From CAMUQR01 sp963539845 (lineage in GTDB: Bacteria > Patescibacteriota > Saccharimonadia > Saccharimonadales > Saccharimonadaceae), in the NCBI GenBank assembly GCA_963539845.1, contig CAUTML010000001.1, positions 1 to 64,000 of the forward strand: a stretch of 64,000 bases of DNA, written 5' to 3'. The first letter of the stretch is position 1. Each line of letters starts with the position of its first letter. The notes under the pieces were generated by a model. That model did not search any database. It saw only the letters and a program-made list of their open reading frames with translations, and was not told where the DNA came from. This document shows, one piece after another, positions 9,349 to 17,316 of this stretch. A program made the translations under genes and the position numbers.

Positions 9349-9792
9349 ATGAATACCAAACGGGCTTTTACTATTATTGAATTGTTGTTGATTTTATTTG
9401 TGATTTCTAGTTTGATGGGGATTGTGATTTTTCAATTTCAGGGGGCGCAAAATCGGGCTCGCACCGCCGAAAACACTAAACGAGCTCATGATATTATCAA
9501 CTCGGCCGAACAACAGATCGGTTTGGCGGTGGTTGATCGGGGTTATCCGGATAAGCGAGATATTGTAAAATGGCAACGTTTTTTGGCAATTTTGCCTGAA
9601 GCTTCCGCTAAAAACATCAGCACTGATTCAGCAATGGCACCGTCGGGTAGTAACCCTCAACGCTTGCAGTATTTAGCCTGTCGTGATGAAACTGGCGAAA
9701 TTAAAGGCATCAAGGTGCGTTTTTGGAATTATTCCGAAACTAGAGTTGACGAAATTAAAACTGGCGATACCGAAGGTGCCACCTGTCAATAA
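9349..9792 (+). CDS. Type IV prepilin-like protein 5, paralogue of the major pilin
   Basis: A 147-residue prepilin with short leader MNTKRA and FTIIELLLILFVISSLMG. The residue before the cleavage site is Ala rather than Gly, which prepilin peptidases tolerate less well. The C-terminal part repeats the pattern of the major pilin: QYLAC, then VRFWNYSETRV and a final Cys, so a disulphide-bounded loop is conserved between the two. Predicted leaderless from the -10 box at 9337-9342, and therefore regulated separately from the strong major-pilin promoter. Probably a minor pilin incorporated at low level. Confidence 0.82.
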   Translation: MNTKRAFTIIELLLILFVISSLMGIVIFQFQGAQNRARTAENTKRAHDIINSAEQQIGLAVVDRGYPDKRDIVKWQRFLAILPEASAKNISTDSAMAPSGSNPQRLQYLACRDETGEIKGIKVRFWNYSETRVDEIKTGDTEGATCQ

Positions 9793-9802
9793 CTCGCTAA
9801 TC

Positions 9803-9829
9803 AAAAACACCTTGTCATGATCGACAAGG
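9803..9829 (-). terminator. Terminator for the tRNA-Arg/tRNA-His unit
   Basis: On the minus strand CCTTGTC/GACAAGG (9810-9816, 9823-9829) is followed by TGTTTTT, directly downstream of tRNA-His. Confidence 0.65.
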
Positions 9830-9849
9830 CTATCTCTAGAATCAAAATC

Positions 9850-9927
9850 TGGGGCGAATGATGGGATTCGAACCCACGGCCTTCTGTGCCACAAACAGAC
9901 GCTCTAACCAACTGAGCTACATCCGCC
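9850..9927 (-). tRNA. tRNA-His (GTG)
   Basis: Cloverleaf with anticodon loop TTGTGGC. The acceptor GCGGATG/CATTCGC is preceded by an encoded G at -1 opposite C73, the histidine identity element. 3' CCA is encoded. Confidence 0.95.
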
Positions 9928-10012
9928 ATAATTGTTGCAATAACAACTCTTTATCATTGTATCACAAAACGCTGAAAAAATCAATCGCTACATCTGTTAT
10001 GTAGGGCAAATA

Positions 10013-10089
10013 TGGCGCCCCGGGAGGGATTCGAACCCCCGACCAAACGGATAGAAGCCGCTTACTCTAATCCACTGAGCTACCGGGGC
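10013..10089 (-). tRNA. tRNA-Arg (TCT)
   Basis: Anticodon loop CTTCTAT, acceptor GCCCCGG/CCGGGGC, G73, CCA encoded. It lies just upstream of tRNA-His on the same strand and is probably co-transcribed with it. It reads AGA, the arginine codon that dominates in the AT-rich island next door. Confidence 0.95.
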
Positions 10090-10165
10090 AGGGTGCGAAG
10101 ATTTTTCGGAAAAATCCTTCAGCCAGCCTTATTTTAGCATATTTTTGGCCAAAAATACAGACTGA

Positions 10166-10249
10166 CGGTGGCACTAATCACGGTCAACCCAATCAGAGTT
10201 CTGAGAAATTAGCGGTGGCACTAATCGCGGTCAACCCAATCAGAGTTCT
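10166..10249. repeat. Two 37-bp direct repeats with 10-bp spacer
   Basis: Copies at 10166-10202 and 10213-10249, period 47, differ at one base (A/G). Each contains CAACCCAATCAGAGTTCT. They lie in the otherwise empty 10091-10378 region between divergent tRNA genes. No further copies were noticed in the window. Confidence 0.85.
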
Positions 10250-10329
10250 AAGGAACTGATAGTAGCGTTAAAACACTCAAAACAGAGAGGCTCCAATGCT
10301 AATAGTGACGACATTACACCCAAAAGGGC

Positions 10330-10358
10330 TAGACTTTTAGCTCAGCTCGTGCTAAAAT
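10330..10358 (+). promoter_or_regulatory. tRNA-Gly(TCC) promoter
   Basis: TAGACT at 10330-10335, 17-base spacer, TGC-TAAAAT with the hexamer at 10353-10358, about 20 bases before the tRNA. Confidence 0.6.
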
Positions 10359-10378
10359 TAACAATGTTAAAAACCTAC

Positions 10379-10453
10379 GCGGGTGTCGTATAATGGCTAT
10401 TATGTCTGCCTTCCAAGCAGAAGATGAGAGTTCGATTCCCTCCACCCGCACCA
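10379..10453 (+). tRNA. tRNA-Gly (TCC)
   Basis: Acceptor GCGGGTG/CACCCGC, A73, CCA encoded, anticodon loop CTTCCAA. D-loop has the usual GG and the T-loop is TTCGATT, in contrast to the aberrant tRNA-Gly(GCC) at 58262. The AT-rich island starts immediately after its 3' end, a usual integration point for mobile DNA. Confidence 0.95.
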
Positions 10454-10559
10454 TTGGGAAATTTGTCCAGACTTTTAAAGTTTTGGATTTAATATAGAAA
10501 ATATCAATTTCTAAAAGAAGTTGGTATTTTTTTGTTAATTAAAGAAAGGACAGGTTTAA

Positions 10560-10685
10560 ATGATTAATATTGTTAAGAAAGAATTAGAGTTTGATGATGA
10601 ATTAAAAAAGAAGATTGAATTTATTTGTGGGTTTTGTAATACTACACCAACAATAATAAATGGTATAATTAATACAAGAAGATAG
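10560..10685 (+). CDS. 41-residue ORF at the head of the island operon
   Basis: ATG 10560 is preceded by AAAGAAAGGA, a good ribosome site. The product has 41 residues: an acidic/basic helix and then FICGFC with a CxxC pair, ending in INTRR. I recognise no family. It may be a leader peptide, a small metal-binding protein or the remains of a longer gene. A TGG-TATAAT (10664-10669) inside it can start transcription of the NUDIX gene on its own. Confidence 0.35.
   Translation: MINIVKKELEFDDELKKKIEFICGFCNTTPTIINGIINTRR
10664..10669 (+). promoter_or_regulatory. Island operon promoter, extended -10
   Basis: TGG-TATAAT, about 25 bases before the NUDIX ATG at 10695, which has GGAAAG as ribosome site. 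Confidence 0.45.
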
Positions 10686-10694
10686 GAAAGTAAT

Positions 10695-11141
10695 ATGGAA
10701 AATGTTAAATTGATGAATATGTGCAAAATTATTGATGCAAACACAAATAAAATTTTGGTTCAAGAAAGAGTAAAAAGCTGGAAGGGGATAGCATTTCCTG
10801 GTGGAAAAATTAACAATGGTGAAAGTATAGTAAAATCCACAATTAGAGAAGTAAAGGAAGAAACCGGGTTAGATGTAAATCATTTAGAATTATGTGGTGT
10901 AAAAAACTGGTATAATTAAGAAAAAAATGAGCGTTCAATAGTATTTTTATACACGGTAAGATCTTTTTCTGGAAATTTGATTTCAGAAACAGATGAAGGA
11001 AAAAATTATTGGATATCTGAAGAAGAACTATCTAGGAAAGAGTTAGCAAATAATTTTGACATTATGTTAAAAGTTTTTGAAGAAAATAATTATTCAAAAA
11101 TGCTTTATAGCGAAGAAAATAAAGATTGGATCTTGTATTGA
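10695..11141 (+). pseudogene. NUDIX hydrolase with an in-frame TAA
   Basis: Residues 1-74 contain a complete NUDIX box, G-x5-E-x7-REVKEETGL, diagnostic of enzymes that cleave nucleoside diphosphates linked to another group (often cleaning up oxidised or excess dNTPs). An in-frame TAA at 10917-10919 follows WYN. The same frame then continues for another 73 codons with NUDIX C-terminal features (ERSIVFLYTV, SETDEGKNYW, LKVFEENN) to a natural TGA at 11141. The full 148-residue frame has the normal length for a YtkD/MutT-like protein. The single nonsense codon argues for recent inactivation, an assembly error or readthrough. It is first in the AT-rich operon. Confidence 0.8.
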
Positions 11142-11150
11142 GGTGAATTT

Positions 11151-12077
11151 ATGGAAAAACAAATTGTATGTGTTGGAAATATGACTCATGATATATTATT
11201 GAGAGTAGAAGATTTACCTAAAATAGACGATGTTGGTTATGTATATGATAATACAAAATGTATGGGTGGAAGAGGAGCAATTGTTGCACTAACTCTTTCC
11301 AGTTTAGGCTGTAATTGTAGTTATTTTACCTCGATACCAAATAATCCAAATGCAAAAAAATATCTCGAATTTTTACAAAACAATGGTGTAAATATTGATG
11401 GAATATATTATGATGATATTTGTGAAGAAATGTATGAGGTTTTTGTTGCAATAACGAAAAAAGAAGAAAATTGTATTTCGTTTTTTAAACCTGCAAACCT
11501 TGAATTTAGAATTACACAAAAACAAAAACAAATTTGTGATGAATCAGATATATTTTATTTTTCTACACATCAAAAAAAATATAATTTAGAATTGCTTAGT
11601 ATGATTGATGAAAAAAATAAAACTATCATTCATAATGTTAGCAGTTATTTTATAAATTCTGAATCATATTTAAATGTAATGATACAAAAAAGTAATATTT
11701 TAATTGGAAATGAAAAAGAGATAAATGCTTTGAAGAATAAACTTCAAATTGATGATTTAAGATTGCTATTTAGAATTAATCCTAATTTATCAGCAATTTT
11801 TGTTACATATGGAAAAATAGGATCAAAAATATTTTATAACAATGGATATATAGAAATGGTAGCGGCTGATGAAGCATTAGCAACTTCACCTGTTGGAGCT
11901 GGTGATTCATATTCTGCTGGTATTGTTTATGGCATGTCTCAAAACTGGTCTTATAGTGATTGTGCAAAATTTGCTAGTGAATTAGCTGCTATTTCGGTTG
12001 AAAGTCATACATCTTATCCTGATATTGAAAAAGTAAAAGAATTAAAAGAAAAAAATAAAGAAAGGAGAACAAAATGA
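11151..12077 (+). CDS. PfkB/ribokinase-family sugar or nucleoside kinase
   Basis: A 308-residue ribokinase fold. The N-terminal substrate-binding motif reads GGRGAIVALTLSSLG (close to the family GGxxxNxA region) and the C-terminal ATP/anion-hole motif is PVGAGDSYSAG near residue 249 with the catalytic Asp intact, so it should be active. Substrates of the family include ribose, deoxyribose, fructose phosphates and nucleosides. Direct coupling by a 4-base ATGA overlap to a nucleoside 2-deoxyribosyltransferase favours a nucleoside or (deoxy)ribose role. A GAGGTG ribosome site precedes ATG 11151. Very AT-rich, with AGA/ATA codons unlike the host genes. Confidence 0.85.
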   Translation: MEKQIVCVGNMTHDILLRVEDLPKIDDVGYVYDNTKCMGGRGAIVALTLSSLGCNCSYFTSIPNNPNAKKYLEFLQNNGVNIDGIYYDDICEEMYEVFVAITKKEENCISFFKPANLEFRITQKQKQICDESDIFYFSTHQKKYNLELLSMIDEKNKTIIHNVSSYFINSESYLNVMIQKSNILIGNEKEINALKNKLQIDDLRLLFRINPNLSAIFVTYGKIGSKIFYNNGYIEMVAADEALATSPVGAGDSYSAGIVYGMSQNWSYSDCAKFASELAAISVESHTSYPDIEKVKELKEKNKERRTK

Positions 12078-12511
12078 AAAAAATTTATTTAGCTGCTCCA
12101 GTATTTTCAACATTAGAAAGAAATGTAAATAAATATATAGCAAATAAAATCGAAAATACTGGAAAATATAGAGTTTTTTTACCACAAACAGTATCTCCAA
12201 TAAAAGTAAATGATGAATATGATATGTACCCAATTTTTTCTGAATGTAAAAATAATATTATTGATTCAGATCTTATTCTTGCTTTTGTTGATGGTGCAGA
12301 TGTAGATTCAGGTGTTGCTTGGGAATTAGGGTATGCATTTGCTAATAATAAAAAAAGTATTTGTGTAAGAACAGATATTAGAAAGTCCGAAGGAAATGGA
12401 GTAAATATAATGATAGAATATGGTTCCACAAAAACTTTATATAGAACTAAATATCATCAAAATATGGATGATTTGATAGATTTAATAATAAAAGAAATTG
12501 AGGAGATTTAA
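12074..12511 (+). CDS. Nucleoside 2-deoxyribosyltransferase family protein
   Basis: The 145-residue protein begins KKIYLAAPVFSTLERN, the Rossmann-like opening of the family. It carries DGADVDSGVAWELGYA near residues 72-87, in which the Glu is the expected nucleophile that forms the deoxyribosyl-enzyme intermediate. These enzymes exchange the base of 2-deoxyribonucleosides or, in some members, hydrolyse nucleotides (DNPH1/RCL type). The start overlaps the kinase stop (ATGA). The pair suggests salvage or modification of a nucleoside. Specificity cannot be read from the sequence. Confidence 0.85.
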   Translation: MKKIYLAAPVFSTLERNVNKYIANKIENTGKYRVFLPQTVSPIKVNDEYDMYPIFSECKNNIIDSDLILAFVDGADVDSGVAWELGYAFANNKKSICVRTDIRKSEGNGVNIMIEYGSTKTLYRTKYHQNMDDLIDLIIKEIEEI

Positions 12512-12516
12512 GTTTT

Positions 12517-12966
12517 ATGAAAAAAACTATTTTAATGTCAATTATGACTAAATATTCAAATAAAATATTTAACGGCACAAAGCACTGGGAATTTAGAAAA
12601 AATCTTCCAAAGCTTGATGATGATAATAATTTAACTATTGTTGTGTATTCTTCAAAAAAAGATAAAGCAATTGTCGGTGAATTTACTGCTGGTAGAATTT
12701 TGAAATGTTCGTTTGATGAATTAATGCATATAACAGGAAACGAAAATGACCTAAAAGCTTTAGAGTGGTTTAGAAATTATTATAAGGATAGAGAAGAATG
12801 TTGCGCCATTGAGGTTATTAATCCTAAAAAATACAAGAATCCTATTAAGTTGGAAACAATAGTTTTAAGTAATTCTAGTTTTAAAGCACCTCAAAATTTT
12901 ATATACATTAATGAAAACGATACAATAGATAATTTAATAAATATGAGTAAAAAAGGTGAAAGTTGA
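12517..12966 (+). CDS. ASCH/PUA-like domain protein
   Basis: A 149-residue protein with the pattern ILMSIMTKYSNKIFNGTKHWEFRK, followed by IVVYSSKKDKAIVGEFTAGRIL and a C-terminal APQNFIYI. This is the arrangement of ASCH/PUA-like proteins (LSIKPEYxxKIxxGxKxxExRK) thought to bind RNA or modified nucleosides; some cleave acylated cytidine. Its presence next to nucleoside enzymes and acyl-activating genes fits a modified-nucleoside theme. It is separated from the previous stop by five bases and overlaps the next start by one base (TGATG). Confidence 0.65.
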   Translation: MKKTILMSIMTKYSNKIFNGTKHWEFRKNLPKLDDDNNLTIVVYSSKKDKAIVGEFTAGRILKCSFDELMHITGNENDLKALEWFRNYYKDREECCAIEVINPKKYKNPIKLETIVLSNSSFKAPQNFIYINENDTIDNLINMSKKGES

Positions 12967-14048
12967 TGTGCAAGATTTTAGAATATAAAAATAATGAAAG
13001 TGCTGTTGAAAATTTGTCAATAAAGAGGTTAAGAGATTTTCCAATTTATTATGAAGATTTTGTTACTTTTGTTACCAATAGCATAAAGGGTAACTATGAT
13101 GAAATTGATGAGACTTTTGCTAAAAGATTAATTGAAATAGATAAAAAGGGTTTTGATGAATATGGTTTTTTTACATTAGGAAAAGATATATGGATTTGTT
13201 TTTATAATGATGTACCAGTTGGATTTGAAGTAATCACTAGAAAAAGGGGTGGATCTATAAAGTTAGGACCTACATATTTATTGCCTGAATATAGAGGAAA
13301 AGGATTTGCAAAAGAGATGATTGAGCAAATATGCGATGAATATGTCAAAAATGGTACAAGAAAAGTATATGTAACTGCACCTATAAGTAATTATTCAACG
13401 GCTGTTTTGGATTATAGCAAATTAAACTTAAAGTTAGAAGCTATACTATGTAAAAATTATTCTAAAAATTCTTCAGATCGTGTATGTGGCAAAATTTTTT
13501 ATACTAAAGATAATAATGAGAGTATAACCGTTAGAATAAAACAAGGCACTAATTTAATAAAACAAGTGACTAAAAATATACTATCAGAAATAAATTTTGA
13601 AAAATTAAATGATTTTGTTTGTAAAAATATGGAACCATATTTTAATGATATTGATCGAACTTTTACCAAGACCATTATAGAGGCTTCATGTGAGGAGAAT
13701 AAATTAATGTATGAGCATAAATGTAAAGATTCATTTATTGCTTTGGAAAATAATGAAATTAAATGTTTAGTTGTAGCAACTCCTAAAAGAGGTGGAAACT
13801 ATAAAGTATCTCCTTTTTTGATTGAAGATTCTTATTTAAATGAAAATAATATTATAAAATTAGTTAAAGAAACTGAAAAAAGTGCTTATTTACTGAAAAG
13901 ACGAAAAATTTCCTTTTTTATTCCTGTAGGTGAGGTTGTAATTGCTAACACATTATCCTTGGAAAATTATTTTTGTGAAGGAATTTTGAGAGAACCATAC
14001 AAAGAAAACTGTGATATTATTGTATTCTCAAAATTTTTAGGAGAGTAA
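12966..14048 (+). CDS. Tandem GNAT-fold N-acyltransferase
   Basis: A 360-residue protein with two GNAT-like halves. The first has the acyl-CoA binding motif LLPEYRGKGFAKEMIEQI near residues 100-118. The second (about 190-360) keeps the layout: a DIDRTFTK helix like the DETFAKRL helix of the first half, KRGGNYKVSP like KRGGSIKLGP, and a GNAT-like end FCEGILREPYKENCDIIVFSK. It lacks the RGxGxA motif and is probably structural. Likely transfers an acyl group to an amine. ATG 12966 is chosen over TTG 12963 because it gives a TGATG overlap with the ASCH gene. It precedes an acyl-adenylating ligase by two bases. Confidence 0.75.
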   Translation: MCKILEYKNNESAVENLSIKRLRDFPIYYEDFVTFVTNSIKGNYDEIDETFAKRLIEIDKKGFDEYGFFTLGKDIWICFYNDVPVGFEVITRKRGGSIKLGPTYLLPEYRGKGFAKEMIEQICDEYVKNGTRKVYVTAPISNYSTAVLDYSKLNLKLEAILCKNYSKNSSDRVCGKIFYTKDNNESITVRIKQGTNLIKQVTKNILSEINFEKLNDFVCKNMEPYFNDIDRTFTKTIIEASCEENKLMYEHKCKDSFIALENNEIKCLVVATPKRGGNYKVSPFLIEDSYLNENNIIKLVKETEKSAYLLKRRKISFFIPVGEVVIANTLSLENYFCEGILREPYKENCDIIVFSKFLGE

Positions 14049-14050
14049 AG

Positions 14051-15127
14051 ATGAAAGTTATAAATATAGAAGAGTGGCATAAATATATTAATTCTAAATT
14101 TTATAAAAGTGGAGGTATCGTATTCAGTTCTTCCGGTACAACGGGTATTTCTAAAAGTATAATATATCCAAATAAAACAATTAAAAATGCCAATAAAAGA
14201 TTAAAAGAATTAATGCGTTTAACACCCCTTAAACCAAATAGTAAAATTGTTATGCTTTGGGGGTATGGTTTATTCCCTCCTGCTTATTATTACACTCAAA
14301 CATTTTGTGAATTGGGTCATATTGTTTATCCATTAGGCTCCGGGAAGAATTATAAAAGTGAGTTAAAAGTACGTGAACTTTATAATATATTGCCCGATGT
14401 AATTATTGGAATGCCAAGTTACATATTAAAAATTTGTAATATGCTAGAATTAAGTGGTCATTTGAATGAGATTAAAAAAAATATAAAATTTATAGTTACG
14501 GGAGGAGAACTTTTAACCGATGGTATAAGACAAAGAATAGAGGAAATGTTAGATACTAAAATATATGATAGTTATGGTATGCTTCAAGTCCCTATGATAG
14601 CAGGCGAGTGTCAATGTGGTAAACTTCATTTATCAAAAGATTATGTGGCAGAAGTATTAGTAAATGATATAGAAATAAAGAAAAGTGGAAAAGGTGTATT
14701 GCTACTAACAAGCAATCATATTTTTTCTAAAGTTAGGATGATACGATTTAAAACAAATGATATAGTAGTTTTAGAAAATCAAAAATGTAAATGTGGATAT
14801 TCTACAAAAACTATTAAGATCTTAGGAAGAAACAATAATATTCAAAAAGTAAGGGGACAAATGATAGATTTTGATGTACTATTACATCATTTAGATGACA
14901 ATGGCTTTGATGGAGAATATTATATTGAAGTTGTTAAAGAGCCAACAGATACTGTAATATTTCATGTATCTAATAAAGTTAATATTAAAGAATTTAAAAA
15001 AAATGTAGATGATATTATTTCATTTACTTATATTATTTCTAATGAAAATGATTTTTCTATTTTAATAACTAATACTGGGAAAGCAAATAGAATTATAATA
15101 AAAGATAAAAGAGATGATAATACATGA
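14051..15127 (+). CDS. CapK/LuxE-type AMP-forming acyl ligase
   Basis: A 358-residue member of the adenylate-forming superfamily. Visible motifs are SSSGTTGISKSIIY (A3, near residue 26), VTGGELL, SYGM (A5), LGRNNNIQKVRGQMI (A8) and TGKANRIIIKDK at the C-terminus with the A10-like lysine. Two CxCG pairs (ECQCG and KCKCG) are the metal-binding cysteines usual in CapK/PaaK relatives. Expected reaction: carboxylic acid plus ATP to acyl-AMP, then transfer to CoA or a carrier. The short N-terminus (family members are often 420-450) is unusual. Its stop overlaps the ammonia-lyase start (ATGA), so the acid activated is plausibly the lyase product, an arylacrylate such as urocanate or cinnamate. The pairing is inference. 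Confidence 0.8.
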   Translation: MKVINIEEWHKYINSKFYKSGGIVFSSSGTTGISKSIIYPNKTIKNANKRLKELMRLTPLKPNSKIVMLWGYGLFPPAYYYTQTFCELGHIVYPLGSGKNYKSELKVRELYNILPDVIIGMPSYILKICNMLELSGHLNEIKKNIKFIVTGGELLTDGIRQRIEEMLDTKIYDSYGMLQVPMIAGECQCGKLHLSKDYVAEVLVNDIEIKKSGKGVLLLTSNHIFSKVRMIRFKTNDIVVLENQKCKCGYSTKTIKILGRNNNIQKVRGQMIDFDVLLHHLDDNGFDGEYYIEVVKEPTDTVIFHVSNKVNIKEFKKNVDDIISFTYIISNENDFSILITNTGKANRIIIKDKRDDNT

Positions 15128-16655
15128 GTCAAGATATACTTATAATTGATGAAAAAATAACAATAGATGATATTATTAAAGTAAGCAGGTACAATAAAAA
15201 ATCAATTTGTCTTTAGATTCTATAGAAAGAATAAAAAAGGCAAGACAATATATAGATGAAAAAAATAATTCAGGTACTTTGCTTTATGGTGTAAATACCG
15301 GAGTAGGAAATCTTTGTAATACATTAGTAGATTATGAACACCAAAATGATTTTCAAAAAAGAATACTATTGTCTCATGCATGTGGAAGTGGAGATAATTA
15401 TTCTGTTGAAATAGTGAGAGCAGCAATGTTATTGCTTATTAATAGTATTGCGAAAGGATATTCAGGAACTAGTTTGGATGTTGTAAATGTATTTATACAA
15501 ATGTTAAATAAAAATGTAATACCAGTAGTACCTCAAAAAGGATCTCTAGGAGCAAGTGGTGATTTAGTTCCTTTAGCACACATGGCTCTACCTTTGATAG
15601 GATATGGTCAAGTTTTCTATAATGGAAAAATATATGATTCTAAACAGATTTTTCAGCAAGAAAATATTAAAATGGTTGATTTAAAGGCGAAAGATGCGTT
15701 ATCTATCATAAATGGTACTCATTTTATGACTGCTGTAGGAGTGATTTTAATTTATGATTCTTATAAAATGATAAAAGTGTCTGACTGTAGCTCTGCATTA
15801 ACTGTTGAATCATTAAATGGAATAATTGATAATTATAATATAAAGACTCATTTATTAAGATCACATTCTGGTCAATTAAATACATCAATAACGATAACTA
15901 AATTGCTAAATAATAGTCAATTCGTTTCTAAATCAAATGAGAAAAAAGTTCAAGATGCATATTCAATACGATGTATACCGCAGGTTCATGGTGCTAGTAA
16001 AGATGCCTTTAATTATGTCAAACAAGTTATAGAGAAAGAAATTAATTCAGTAACTAATAATCCATTAATTTTTGTTGATGATGAAATAGTTTTATCTGGA
16101 GGAAATTTTCATGGTCAGCCATTAGCCTTAGCTTATGATTTTTTAAGTATTGCTTTATCTGAATTATGTAATATATCTGAAAGAAGAATTGAAAGATTGG
16201 TTAATTCTAATTTGAGTGGCTTATCTCCTTTTTTAATAAAAGAAACTGGTATAAATAGTGGATTAATGATTGCTCAATATACGGCTGCATCATTAGTTTC
16301 AGAGAATAAAGTACTGTCTCACCCTGCAAGTGTTGATAGTATTCCATCATCTGCAAATCAAGAAGATCATGTGAGTATGGGGAGTATTTCATCAAGAAAG
16401 GCTTTAGAAATTAAAAATCATCTTAGTAGAATATTAAGCATAGAATCACTTTGTGCAAGTCAAGCAATTGATTTAAAGAAAAATTTAAAATTAGGTGATG
16501 GGACATCTGTAATCTATGAAATGATTAGAAATATTGTAGATTTTATAGATAAAGATAGATTTTTTTATGAAGATATAAATAACATAGAAAAATTAATAAA
16601 TGATGAGAGCTTTATAAATAGAATAGAAAATGTAATTGGAAAAATTGAGTTTTAA
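15124..16655 (+). CDS. Histidine/aromatic amino acid ammonia-lyase family (MIO enzyme), frameshifted near the N-terminus
   Basis: The main frame (15207-16655) has all the family hallmarks: YGVNTGVG (catalytic Tyr), GSLGASGDLVPLAHM with the Ala-Ser-Gly triad that forms the MIO cofactor, NGTHFMTA, YSIRCIPQVHGA, NNPLIF and SANQEDHVSMG. The SH in ILLSHACG is the histidine-lyase type of selectivity pair. The true start is ATG 15124, which overlaps the ligase stop (ATGA). Its frame codes the usual N-terminus (TIDDIIKVSRYNKK) but hits TAG at 15215. One extra A in the A6 run at about 15197-15202 would join the frames into a normal protein of about 510 residues, putting the MIO Ser near 145. Expected reaction: deamination of His (or Phe/Tyr) to the trans-acrylate. 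Frameshift, assembly error or programmed slippage are all possible. Confidence 0.88.
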
Positions 16656-17077
16656 AGAATTTAATTGTATGATTTATTATATCTTCAATTCCTATACTGT
16701 TAAATTATTAATGGATTAGATATGTAAACTTTTTTCGATTTTAAGTTTTAGATATTTAAAAGTAGAATATTTGGAAGCATATAAACAAAATTTTTTAAAA
16801 TGATACCATTTAGCAGTTAATTACAGTGTGTTTGTTGCGGATATCATGAACATTATAGGTCTAGAAAAATGCCTAAATTAAGGTAAAATACTTAAAGTAA
16901 AGAAATTTTTAAGTAATTACACTATTAAGAAACTGTGAAAAACCAAAAAAAGGTTAAATTGTATTGAATAATAAAATAAACATGGTAAAATATTATTAGA
17001 AATTGATATGAAACTATAAATTTCTAATTTGTGAGTGAAAGTTTGAAATAACTTAACCATTCGCACCAATAATTACC
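16656..17077. other. AT-rich non-coding tail of the island
   Basis: No convincing gene. TTAGAAATT/AATTTCTAA form a 9-bp hairpin at 16996-17027. A short remnant frame near 16824 reads CVCCGYHEHYRSRK, zinc-finger-like but stop-bounded. CGCACCA at 17062-17068 matches the last seven bases of tRNA-Gly, too short to call an attachment repeat. Confidence 0.5.
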
Positions 17078-17097
17078 CACCCACGAGGGTGTTTTTT
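17078..17097 (+). terminator. Island operon terminator
   Basis: CACCC-ACGA-GGGTG followed by six T. Confidence 0.75.
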
Positions 17098-17151
17098 ATT
17101 ACATTTTTTAAAAAAGTCTTACGCTCACACGAATAAGATTAATTCATCGCA

Positions 17152-17184
17152 ATAAAAAACCTCACCAACAGGTGAGATTTTTTA
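17152..17184. terminator. Bidirectional terminator
   Basis: CTCACC-AACA-GGTGAG at 17161-17176, with an A-run before and a T-run after. It ends the tRNA-Arg(TCG) transcript on the minus strand and can stop rightward transcription from the island. Confidence 0.7.
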
Positions 17185-17186
17185 TT

Positions 17187-17263
17187 TGGTACGCCCGGAG
17201 AGATTCGAACTCCCGACCAACTGGTTCGAAGCCAGCTACTCTAATCCACTGAGCTACGGGCGC
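17187..17263 (-). tRNA. tRNA-Arg (TCG)
   Basis: Acceptor GCGCCCG/CGGGCGT (G1-T72 wobble), anticodon loop CTTCGAA, A73, CCA encoded. A TGA-TATACT promoter lies at 17299-17304 on the minus strand. With the right-hand terminator it marks the resumption of normal host base composition after the island. Confidence 0.95.
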
Positions 17264-17316
17264 AAAACCGCAAGAAGACACAAGCTTCGTGCTTTTATAG
17301 TATATCACTTTTGAGG

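Noticed and set aside
10166..10249. Possible CRISPR array from the 37-bp repeats
   Set aside because: Only two copies with a 10-base spacer, far too short, and no cas genes in the window.
11151..12077. Island PfkB as a 6-phosphofructokinase filling a glycolysis gap
   Set aside because: Operon context with a nucleoside deoxyribosyltransferase and foreign composition favour a nucleoside or ribose substrate.
17062..17068. Attachment-site duplication of the tRNA-Gly 3' end at the right side of the island
   Set aside because: Only seven bases (CGCACCA) match, the common end of many tRNAs. No longer repeat found.
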